From NCBI RefSeq assembly GCF_016906535.1, contig NC_057381.1:1240001-1304000 (forward strand): a DNA stretch of 64,000 nucleotides. Reading direction: 5' to 3'. This document shows, piece after piece, positions 51,501-61,402 of the stretch. Positions within the stretch are counted from its first letter, which is position 1, and every line of letters starts with the position of its first letter. Origin of the DNA: Rhizoctonia solani (lineage: Eukaryota; Basidiomycota; Agaricomycetes; Cantharellales; Ceratobasidiaceae). The position numbers and the translations under genes were made by a program. The notes below the pieces were generated by a model. That model saw nothing but the letters and a program-made list of their open reading frames with translations. It was not told the DNA's origin and searched no databases.

Positions 51501-52765
51501 GACGACCTCGGTCCCACCGCTCGGCCACGTTCGCTCGAATGTGTACTGCTACTTTCGGGGGGAACATCTGTATCTGCAACTTCCAGAGCTCTTGCCGCTG
51601 GAACGGGACTAGAGGGTGGGGATATCTGGGCCACACCCTGCGTAATTGACTGCGCTACATTACTACTATCAACCCTGTCTGTCGTTCGGATGGACCCCGA
51701 GTTCGCTCTGCGGCCACCAATTCTGAATCGTGAAGATCTGATAGAACTGGATGATGGTTTGATATCCTCTCCCCCAACCAACAGTGCAGTGAGCCTTTCA
51801 GTTGATTTGTTCTTGAACCTGGTGAAGGCTGAACCACCATTAGTGGAATCATTCCGTGCGCCTGATCCTTGGGAGGAGACGGGTCCCGACGCTCTGTCCT
51901 GCAAGCATAATAGAAATATAAATTACAGTGATTATACGGTCTTAGTGATCATATAAACCTTCTGCTCCTTAGGGGCCGGTGAGCGCTTGTCCGCCCACCG
52001 AGAAAAGAAACCAATCAGTGATGGCCGAATGTTGGGCTTAGTACGATCGTGAGATATCGAAGACACTGAAGATGTCGCCAGGCCGGCTGGTCAAGTGTGA
52101 GTGGAAAGTGCATTACATGGGCCACCAGCGGACACATACCAGCAACAGGTGAGAGCGGGCGTGCGACTTGGAGTGATTCGACCGCTGGTTCAGAAAGGAT
52201 TGGCTGGGAGGGGGGCTCGATTGACTGTGGCTCTAGGTCTATCTCGGGGATCTTCTCGAGCTCTGATCTGCCGTCGTCGTCGTCTGCGTGTGATCGCGCT
52301 GGCTGAAAAGTATCGGGGGCAGTGTCTGGGTGGGAGTAGACTGATTCTGACGTAATCGAATCGAAGGATCGTTGGGCGTGTAAGAGCAATGCCTCGGTTG
52401 CTCTCTCGAGTACTTGGAAAACCTCGGGCTGGGCAGGTGGGTCGAGAGAGGCGTGGCAACAGTGGAGCTGGTGGCGGATGAAGAAGCAAAAGTGGACACA
52501 GAGGGAGAAGGAGTATAAGGCCTGAGCTGAGATATAGACTGTTCGGATTTGAACCCTTCAGGGGAGCAGACCCCAAGGGCGCTAGATGGCTCCCAGTCCT
52601 TGTCGGGGAATGGAGGCTGGGCAGGCGGGCGAATGACCAGCGCCGGAGGATCCCTCGCGTTGCGCGAGGAGTTAGAGTCGGTTATGGGCGACGTGGTGGA
52701 AAGAAAAAGGTTGAAATTGCTCTCTACGAGCGACGGGAGATCCAGGTGCGCGAGGCGGACTGATG
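48519..52765 (-). CDS. Large Ser/Pro-rich protein with conserved helical C-terminus, function unknown
   Basis: I do not recognise the family. Supported exon pieces: upstream of 52140, 52086-51959 (PNIRPSLIGFFSRWADKRSPAPKEQK), 51898-51442, 51362-51155, from 51105 down, about 49375-49094 (SSAANNLLRVSTTNEFWQFLNEYQDYINRD), 49037-48912 and 48857-48519. The C-terminal part (VPTPDVIERNELIIKALKNAPDALH, FGQLGVLGWSSEFSELIDEI, TTRAQALSTCKALLKLHIDI, IARLRRFLDAETEY) looks folded and helical; the rest is low complexity, with RDS repeats (RRDSGQYRRSRKDS ... HRRDSIHSIQVRDS). Between 50.6 and 49.4 kb the best coding frame switches several times without good introns, so the model is unreliable or the gene carries indels. 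The start codon could not be fixed. Confidence 0.55.
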
Positions 52766-52799
52766 TACCTGCAACGCGCGAGGTTCCTGCATGTTATAC

Positions 52800-53605
52800 C
52801 TTCGGTACGGCACCCCACCCATGCATCATCCATGTGTATCGTACCCCAAGATCATAACACCCTTTGTGTATCCCGTCGAATCCGAACTCGTGGTCACCAC
52901 GTTTTGGAGTGGCTATCATCAAAGGCTATGATGGACAAAAGAGGAAAGAAACAAAGTATTAGTCACGTGTAATTGGTTAGCAATCCTCGTTGATATCAAA
53001 CTTGCCACATACTTGGACTGTCCCCACAAGTCTCAGCACGCCGTGTCCTTCAGAATCACGGTAACATCAGTCTAATTAAATTTTAATATACGCTAAACCG
53101 AGGCGCAGTAATTTGAGGCACTCAGCCTTCACAGAAGTATAACCAGCGACTCGCAAATTCGTTTGTCAATAAGTCTAGAAAACAACAACAGAGTTGAAAT
53201 TTGATCATTTCCCAATCGATTGTGATCACCAGAAGTTCGGAACTACGCAGCGATAGGCAGCCCCCCTTTTGATTTGTCGGGAATTCTGGCTAAATGGCAA
53301 GGTTTGGAGGGTTAAACATGCGCCCGCATGGTGAATAGGGGGTGTACCTGTGACCCACGCTTTACTACTTAAGTGACCCTCTCAGCTGCACTAGGACAAC
53401 TGTGAAATGACTCGCTTCGATCCCCTATGGCGTTACAATCTCGATCGACTACTGGGATCTACCTCTCAGATTTTATCAACGACAGCCCGAAGATCATTTG
53501 GACAAAACATTATTAATATGAGTACTATAGCATTATATACAGAATCAAATCATCCCAACAACGAGAGTGGTGTGAAAGTCACATCATGAAGAAGGAACCC
53601 GTCGT
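52800..53605. other. Intergenic region, no gene recognised
   Basis: About 800 bp between the large gene and transporter copy 2. A 60-codon ORF at 53407-53589 has no recognisable motif. The 3' end of transporter copy 2 lies at 53606. Confidence 0.4.
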
Positions 53606-54464
53606 TTAGTACTTGACCTGCACTTGGTTGCCGGTGGGCAGGTCGAAGAAGGCACCTTGCTTGGTCCACAAGCCGGCGGCACCGCAGTAGTAGGCAACAG
53701 CAGCAGTCAGGATACCGAAACCACCGGACGCCTTGAGGACCTTTTCCTGCTCACGGAAGGCACCAATCATAACAAGGAGGAAAGTCATAAAGATCGAGCA
53801 CCAGAGGGTGGTGATCGCAATCGAGCTACGGAGGGAACCGACAATCATGATAACCGAGACTGGGTGAAAAGAGTAAGTTGCCGATTTACTATGAAGCTAG
53901 ATATATGCGTCTTACAGATGAAGAAGGCAGTGAAGAAGACACCGAGAGCGTCGTTTCCTTCTCCAGTGCCAGCATACGCATCAGCAATTCTAGGTTGTAT
54001 TACGTTAAGTATCATGCGCTGGGACGATTTAAGCTTTGGTAACACTCACCCAGACCCAGGCCAGTAGATGGCACCAACAGCGAGGTAGAAACCGCCAAGC
54101 ATAGAGAACATAGTTGCCGCAAAAGTGTTTCCAGTCACAAACTCCCACATCCCGGCAAGGAATTGTGTCAGGCCACCAACAGCAAGGGCCATGGCCAATG
54201 ACAAGTTAGTCTGGACCCAAATTGAGCTTATGTAATAGTGGTATATGCATCCTTAAAGTTCACTTACGACGTAAACATGGCGAGCCTGTACAAGGAAGAG
54301 CGAGACGATCCAAGTGGTTGTTGCAAATGAGAGCAAACCTAAAGGTGCGGGGTTCGCAATGCGGCGGTTGCTGAGGATAGTATATTAGCAATATATAAAT
54401 GATAGTATTGTATATGCGCTTACTAGGTGGGGAAACCAGGTTGAGACTTCTCGATGTCAGACAT
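53606..54464 (-). CDS. GPR1/FUN34/YaaH family acetate transporter-like protein, copy 2
   Basis: Paralogue of 44183-45275 with the same gene plan. Starts MSDIEKSQPGFPT (ATG 54464-54462), much shorter N-terminus than copy 1. After an intron comes RRIANPAPLGLLSFATTTWIVSLFLVQARHVY (family signature NPAPLGL). Then TNLSLAMALAVGGLTQFLAGMWEFVTGNTFAATMFSMLGGFYLAVGAIYWPGSG, IADAYAGTGEGNDALGVFFTAFFI, GSLRSSIAITTLWCSIFMTFLLVMIGAFREQEKVLKASGGFGILTAAVAYYCGAAGLW, and a C-terminus AFFDLPTGNQVQVKY with stop at 53606. Introns are short and all have GT-AG ends. It keeps the C-terminal FFDLP shared with copy 1. Probably a second acetate/proton symporter with different regulation; transport activity is inferred from family. 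Confidence 0.88.
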
Positions 54465-55552
54465 GGTAGTGTTCGTCAATAGAGGGTTAATAAGTGGAAT
54501 GTAAGGTATTAGCGGGACTACGCTAAAGGGCTGTAAGTCGTAAGAGAGAAGAGGACCTGGTAGGCTGGCTCACTACTCCACTCTTGTTATATACTATTTT
54601 TGTTCTTGTAGGTTTACCTCGTACTTTCTGCCGGTGGGAACTGCTCAAACCCCGAGATGTTGGCTCCCCGGCTCAGTTGATTGTCGGCTCACCGCGACGG
54701 ACCGGTATCTCAGCTTGGAAGCAACTTGAATGTCAAGTGTCACTCAAGCGCGGCCAGCTCTCGGGTGAGATTGGAGGCAGAAGCACAACTGGCCGCGACT
54801 GAACGGAAGTAGTACGTCATAGCGCGAGTGAGATTTATAGCTCGTAGATCTTGGTGGAACAGAAGTTATGCATAGAGGAACGAAGCCTTCTGTGCCGGTA
54901 ATTCAAACCGCGTCCTGCGGGGTCGGCTCATAGAGAATCTTTAGAGGGATATTCAAAGGCCGAACTTGTGTCAGATTGTTATTTTCGGGCTAAGGGGGGG
55001 GGTGCAACTTGGAGAATTCTTGGGTATTGGCCCTCAGCTGGAGACGAATCGTCCCTACAGTTCGAAGCGACTGCTGGGTCACCGGACCTTACGAGAAGGC
55101 TACTCGCCTCCCATGTTCGTGAGCTCAGTTAGCTCAAACAGCAGGAATAATGCCTTGCTTCAAATTCGGTCGTCTTGTAAACCCGAGGCACGCCCGTTAG
55201 AAGGCTTGTTGGGGATCGAGTAGGTATTGTGTGTTTCCGAGGGACGCAAAGCTCGTAGTAGTTGTCAGGTAGTGTTGGTCGAGTCGAGGAGAGATCCGAG
55301 AGATTCAAATCGTGGCTTGATAATAATTGACTGACCCTGAAAATCATGTCCATTTGGATTATCTCAACACTAAACAGATGTGGTTCGTCCTGGCTGAGCA
55401 TAGCGCGCTTGTTTCTTTGCTCACCACGTGATCACATGGCTCGTCAATTTTTGATTATTATGTCTACGACCATTGGCTTCTCGGCGGAGTTGATCTCCAA
55501 TCTCTTATCCTGAACCTGGGGCTTGCTTCTCAATTCTACTATTTAGGAACTC
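54465..55552. other. Intergenic region with divergent promoters
   Basis: About 1.1 kb between transporter copy 2 (minus) and the Nop6-type gene (plus). Minus-strand GTATATAACAAG near 54584-54595 could be a TATA box for the transporter. Near the right end, CACCACGTGATCACATGG (55422-55439) holds an E-box, followed by TTTTTGATTATTATGTCTACGAC (55449-55470). Confidence 0.45.
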
Positions 55553-56692
55553 ATGCCGTCTGAACCAAAACTTACAAAAAAGCAAAAGAAAGCCATCGCC
55601 TTTCGAGAACGGAGAGGAAAGGGTCACTCAAAGCCCGTTGACGGAGAACCCGCCGATGTTCCCGAGCCTGAGGTGCAAGATGGACAAGAAAAGACTTTCG
55701 ATGAGCAAGCGCTTGATCAATCCGAGACAGCTGTGCGCAGCTTGGGCGATAGGAAACGAAAACGAACGCTAGAGGAAGATGATCAAGCCCTGGAGACGAA
55801 TGAAAGTCAGGGAGGCACCAACGGCGTATCGCCCAAGGCAAAGCCTAAGAAAAGAAAAACGGTCAAGACTACCGATGACTCGAGTGGAAACGAGGCCGCG
55901 GGCGGAGATGCGAAATTAAAGCGATTTATCTTATTCGTTGGTGGGTCTTTTGCGGCTGACTTCCACTACTTTGGGCGCAACAATAACCATACACAGGTAA
56001 TTTACCATATTCCATATCAAAAGAACAGATTTTGGAGCATTTTAGTGAATGCAGTGCGTAACTGGTTTCATCTGCTATCTACTATGATGACATCTTACAT
56101 CTCTCATATCAAACAGAACCGGCGCCATCCATAAGACTTCTTACGCCCAAATCTCGTAACGGCAAACCACAAACCGCTGTACAGGCTGCTAAGAGCAAGG
56201 GTTGTGCATTTCTCGAATTTTCCTCTCATAGTGCCATGCAGGTCGCGATTCGGAAACACCATAGCGAACTGGCAGGGCGACGCATCAATGTTGAGCTGAC
56301 TGCTGGAGGCGGCGGAAACAGTGATCAACGGAAAGAAAAGCTCCGGACGCGTAATCATACATTGAATGAACAACGGGTGCGTCTATCAATGTCTGATGTT
56401 TTGATCCAATGCATTCTGATTAACATCTCAGAAAAGGGGCGCTGAGCGTCAGGCCGCCAAGAACACTGGAAATGATGACATAGGAAATTCACAGTCGAGA
56501 TTACCTACCCGGCACTCGACTACCTCCGGACAAATCGAGACAACTAATCGACCTAAAACTTGGTCTATTCCAAACTCCGAGGACGAAAAATTAAGCACGA
56601 GAAAAACACGAGGGAAGAGCAAGGGCGCTAATGCAGTGCAACGTAAAAGTTCATGGACACCTAGTGGGGCTAATGCTATCAAAGTCGGCTAA
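55553..56692 (+). CDS. Nop6-type nucleolar RRM protein
   Basis: Putative ribosome-biogenesis RNA-binding protein of the 90S pre-ribosome/small-subunit pathway. Exons: 55553-55940, 55997-56052, 56117-56376, 56432-56692. The N-terminus MPSEPKLTKKQKKAIAFRERRG is the typical Nop6 opening, followed by an acidic/basic linker (KPKKRKTVK). The RRM is assembled across introns: RNP2 in FILFVGNLPYS, EQILEHFSECKPAPSIRLLTPKS, RNP1 in SKGCAFLEFSSHSAMQVAI, ending LAGRRINVELTAGGGGNSDQR. A basic tail follows (KRGAERQAAKN ... TRKTRGKSKGANAVQRKSSWTP). A 56-base second exon is needed to complete RNP2 and beta-1, and its joins are exact. Total about 320 residues. The assignment rests on RRM context and flanking motifs. 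Confidence 0.88.
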
Positions 56693-57279
56693 AATATAGT
56701 AAGCAAGTTCTAGTGTACGAACTGCTTTGTGTCGTACCTCGTGGGATAGGCACCATGCACGTTTCGTACGCTCTCAATCTCCCGTTTCCCGTACCAATGT
56801 CTATCTAGGGTAATTTGATCCATGAAAACCCGTGTCGACGAGGAGAGCTGTACATGGAGCCCGTTATGTTGTACTTCTTGATAATCTTACTTGATGTGAT
56901 TTCACTATGTTAGGGGCTTGATGGTATCAGAATGAGTCACTATGCTTTGAGATTCGCCGCCCGCTATATGCGTATTGCGTTTGTCATGGGTTTGCCTCAA
57001 CTTATCTAGTATTCCAGACACGATCTAAGTGTGTCTTGCTCCTCCAACAATCCTGATTATCTCGCATGTTTGCTCATCTATATCTACACGTTTAGGCCAA
57101 GCGCGTCGAAGATCCCAATTAGGTGAAAAGATGAGCAATGGCAATTCTTTCGCCAGTGGACATAGCCCGAGCCCTTGACCTATAACAGCACCCTCGCGCT
57201 AGTCTTTTTACGCCACGATTCTCTCATAAATCTGCCCTTCATTCTCTTATATCTAGAAGGATCCGGACTTATACAAGCT
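56693..57279. other. Intergenic region, no gene recognised
   Basis: About 590 bp, same-strand gap between the Nop6-type gene and the next. No motif recognised. Confidence 0.4.
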
Positions 57280-59070
57280 ATGAAATCCCGCAGTAGCTCA
57301 AGTCAAAACGGCATGAGACTCACTGGAAGGTCCCAATCATCTACATCCCCGTACTCTCGCCTTTCAGGATCGGATACTGTATCTAAGATATACTGCGACG
57401 ATCAATTCGATCAAGAGCAGGACTGTGCCACCAAGTGCCCACCACCTCGAACTCGGAACTTGACAGACGCATTCTTCCAAGGGAGCGCACCCCTGTTCAG
57501 CGACGCTTTCTTGCAGTCCCCGCTAGATATAGGTTCCTTTAGTACGTCTGGCTTAGTTTCAGTAGACGGGTACCAGGATAGTGACCCCTTGAACGAAGAC
57601 TCAAGCTGGTGCTCACCCCTGCCGCCCACCACCATGTCTGTACCTACTCTACATTCGAGCTCTCAGGTGTCCTTTAGCGCTTCACCCAGTATTGAGTCTG
57701 GTGTAAGTTATTGAAACAGCCGAACTGATCTGGTGGCTAACCCGTAAGTTGCATATAGAACATGACGAGCAACAGGTCCAGGCAAGTGGTGTCAAAGAGG
57801 TCTCAAGGGTCGTCATCACGACGCCCAACCCCTGAAGGTATGTGCTCGATCGCCTCGATCAAGCAAATTCTGATAGATTTCCCTCAGATTTTAGATCGAT
57901 GGTCCTTTGCCCTCATGAACACGAAGCACAGATCCACGACTATGTTGGGACTGATTCAAAGTACACTCTCGCCAAGAATTACGCAGGAATAATGGTTCGA
58001 TCAAGTGTCAAATCGCATGACATGCGAGCCAAAATGCATGAAGTCTCTCAGGCACTTGACTCAATCAACCTCTTCCTAAGATTCCTACTAGATTATGAGG
58101 GGCTGAGATCCGAACAAAAGGGGTGTGTGAGCTTGAGAATGTAAGTTGGCCTTATTAGCACTTTCGATTGGACCTATACTGAAAGTTGCTGCAGCTGCTT
58201 CGGCGCCTTGACTGCTTTGTTGGGGGATTTCAGCCAGGGAAACTGTGTAGAACTGTCTGCGAGCGACCCCAACGCCCCAGTCGTTTCGAGAGAGTACCTA
58301 TCACAGTTTAGGGACTATAGCCCGGAACTCGGTGAAATATTACGAAGACTTTCTGAAAGGCTTGAAAAGAGCATAAACTTGTATCGTCATCGACGTTCAC
58401 CTTCATGTTCTCTCGTGACAAAATTCCAAGAAATGTGGGAGACTCTGGAGGTTTGGAACAAGTATCTTATGGACGATACTTTCGCGACCCCTTCTCGGAT
58501 CGCTTCCGATTGGCTTCGAAATGTGAGCAACTATTATAGCAGCCATTAGGCTCGTTTCTGATTCATCCCATTAGCACCCAAACCAAGTCGACAACAGACG
58601 CCGCAATCAAGCATATAACGAGCAGACCTCTCCGAACCTCTCGGACAATAGCCGCCCATCTCCGACAAACTATGACCGTGAGTGACTATCAAGCTATGAT
58701 ATAAGCACTCTTGGGCTTATTTTTATCATTAGTAAACTACCTATCTCCTATGAGTGCATACGCTGAAGTCATCCACTCACCTCGGGGCAATGGACGCTCG
58801 GCCAGGACAGATGGTTCGTTTTCCTACGAGCCCGAAAGCCTATTCAAGGCCAGCACATCGGCGACTGCAGATGGCGTTACCTATTTTAGTTCTGCTAATA
58901 TGTCTTCCGGATCTATGCCATTCGATGCTTCTGGAAACCTATATCGTACTCCAAGCGCTCTAGGACAAACCCTAAACTTCACTCCTATTACGGGCGACTT
59001 TATGGCTTATGCTCACCAGAGCCACTCACATAATGCAAGACAGTACCCGGGCACAGGTTCAGGTTACTAA
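57280..59070 (+). CDS. Hypothetical protein, Ser-rich, possible regulator
   Basis: Not recognised. Exons splice cleanly: 57280-57703, 57759-57838, 57890-58140, 58195-58521, 58576-58679, 58737-59070. The protein begins MKSRSSSSQNGMRLTGRSQS. It has a disordered Ser-rich N-terminal half, a basic patch (NRSRQVVSKRSQGSSSRRPTPE), then a folded middle (FRSMVLCPHEHEAQIHDYVGTD, KNYAGIMVRSSVKSHDMRAKMHEVSQALDSINLFLRFLLDYEG, REYLSQFRDYSPELGEILRRLSERLEKSINLYRH, FQEMWETLEVWNKYLMDD) that is largely helical. The C-terminus is Ser/Gly-rich and ends YPGTGSGY. The layout (disorder, basic patch, helical region) would suit a fungal transcription regulator, but no DNA-binding domain is seen. Confidence 0.65.
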
Positions 59071-59486
59071 GGTTATTCAATGATCATGAGCTAGATATGA
59101 TCTCTCCTACGGTGTTACTGTATAAAAGCGCTGCGCAGGTAGCACCTCTAGGTGACAGTGCCGCCCGCATGGCCTTGAACACAGTACGCTCGGGTGAAGG
59201 CCACGATCGCGCATATCTCCTTAGAACCTTTCGCTTCTTGACTATTTATCCACCTTGTGTTCTACTGAGATTAAGACATAGCCCTGTTTTCAGTAGTGTA
59301 TAAGCTTGTGTCGCCCGAATGTATTGTTGTGATCTATAACCATTGCTTGTGTAGTCGTCTTTGGTGGCGTCTCGTTTGTAAATTCTACTCTTTATAGACG
59401 ACGTGTGGTTATATCCTATAATGTATACAATGTATTGGTTTCCAAACAACAAATAGCTTTTTACTTCAAGGAACGTAGCCGGTAAA
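59071..59486. other. Convergent intergenic region
   Basis: 416 bp where the plus-strand hypothetical gene and the minus-strand Rrb1-type gene end facing each other. AT-rich; expected to contain both polyadenylation regions. No other feature. Confidence 0.5.
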
Positions 59487-61257
59487 TCAAACGGAAATAG
59501 TTTTGAAGACGTTGAACCCAGTATATGCGGTGCTAATGAGACATCCTGGAATTTGGGGATGCCAGTGAATCTCCTTCACATCCGACTGACCTTGATGAAC
59601 GAATAACAACTGAGATGGAACATCCTTAAGCTGAAACCAGAATAGTATCAGCGCCAGACCATCAGTCTAACCATCAATATACACACCTTTTGACCATTGG
59701 CAGTATGGATTTCTTTCGTTCCAACTTCGTCTTCGTCCTGTTCGACCGAGAGGTCCCACAACGTAACCTGATCATCAGACCCAGAGGCCGAAAAGATAGA
59801 ATCTTCAGAAGGATGCCATTCTATCGATGTGATGGGCGCTGTGTGCCAGCTAAAATGGGCCACAGGTGACGGAGGATTCGATGACGCTCTGGTTAGGTCG
59901 GGTCAGATGAGATGTCTTCATCAAAATAATATTAGCAGATAGATGAGCGTACTCCTTTAGGTTCCTTAGGTCCCAAATCTTAATCCCTCCTTCATCTCCA
60001 CCGGTTGCAAGCAAGTAACTGGTCCCCCGGTTCCAGCTCATCACATTCACGTCGCTTTCGTGCGCTTTTTGGATCTGAGCCGCGCTCTTTTTGCCTTTGG
60101 CACGAACATCCCATACCCGAACGCTCTTGTCTGACGAACATGATGAAAATACAGTTGCTTCGCTTGGGGACCATTGTATATCCTCGACCGGCGCTGTATG
60201 ACTCGTAAAGGGTGCTTGGGCGGTTGTAAAGCCCGACTGAGTCGCAGTTGTCAGGAAAATCCGCCCATCAAGGTCCCCAGAAAGTAGCCGTACACCTCCG
60301 ATTTGAGTGCCCCAGTCAAGCCCGAAACCTTCGGTACGACCGTGTTGATTAACTGTATGCACAGGTTTGGATGCTTGTGATTTTTGGAGGGTATACCCTG
60401 GAACATCCAGACTTTCCATGAGGGGTCTTATATCCCAGATATGGACTTTTCCAGTTTCGGCCCAGGTAGCTGCATAGTACGGAGTGGTCACGGATGACAG
60501 GGAAGTAATTGGCTGGGCCCGGACGCGGTTGACTCCGCCTGGATGAGGAATAGAGCGGTATTCCAGAATAGCGTCCTCTTCTTCTTCATCGTCCTCGTCA
60601 TCGGAAGCGTCCGAATCGGCTTTATTCAGCATATGCGTCAGCGACAATCTAAAGTTGGAAATACGGAAACTCACAACGCACCATCGTCCTTTTGAGTTTT
60701 GCACATACGGCTCATCTTCATCACCACAACCTCATTTTTGGATGAGACGTCCGCTTGGGTTCCCGTTACGACATAAGATGTTGCAGGATATGTTTGTCGG
60801 TTGTCACCGAGATTGTCACGAAGTATGTCGAACGATAAGCACGGCCAGGTCACATTCATCTGATGCAGCATCTCATATACTGATTGGTCCGCTTCCAATA
60901 CTTCATCCTCTGCGAGTTTATGGGATCCAGGTAAATAGACATCTGGAGCTGCGGGAACTTCGTCTTCGTCTTCAGCTGCCTGGGTGACGTCCTCGTCCAC
61001 CTCCATTTCTAATAAAGCTTAATGTCTAGTTAATAGATAAAATAAGTCAGCTTACTTGAATCATCATCCTCGTTATTTTCGCCTCCATCCACGACCTCTC
61101 CGTCACTCTCCAACTCATCCTCCCATTCGTCTTCGAATTCGCCCATCTCATCTATGGAAATGGACCTTCGGGGAGCGTCATTGCCCGTTGCCGGTACTTT
61201 TGAATATGCTTGACCCTCATTCTCAGCGGCATTTTCCGTAGCAGGTCTCTTAGCCAT
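59487..61257 (-). CDS. RRB1: Rrb1/GRWD1-type WD40 ribosome assembly chaperone
   Basis: Dedicated chaperone of ribosomal protein L3 (uL3) in yeast and animals; nucleolar, essential for 60S assembly. ATG 61257-61255, stop TGA 59489-59487, about six exons. An acidic N-terminus ([20 protein letters not shown]) precedes the histone-binding CAF1C-type segment ([45 protein letters not shown]), then a second acidic stretch ([33 protein letters not shown]). WD repeats follow: [135 protein letters not shown]. The end is [33 protein letters not shown]. Full-length and canonical. Divergent from Ade5,7 with a 145-bp gap. Confidence 0.92.
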
Positions 61258-61402
61258 TGTCCTAAAGTCAGATTAAGGAAGGGGTAAAGTGGTCGGCGAT
61301 AAGGTGCGATGTATCGGCGCCTAACAAAAAATTTGCCCACTAAAAACGCCCCATCTCGGCGCTTAGCTCATATCCAGGTTCATCACTTCATCCACCATCG
61401 CC
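61258..61402. promoter_or_regulatory. Compact bidirectional promoter of RRB1 and ADE5,7
   Basis: Only 145 bp lie between the two divergent ATGs, so both genes must share this promoter DNA. GGCGATAAGG and GGCGCTTAGC blocks are present; no TATA box on either strand. Confidence 0.6.
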
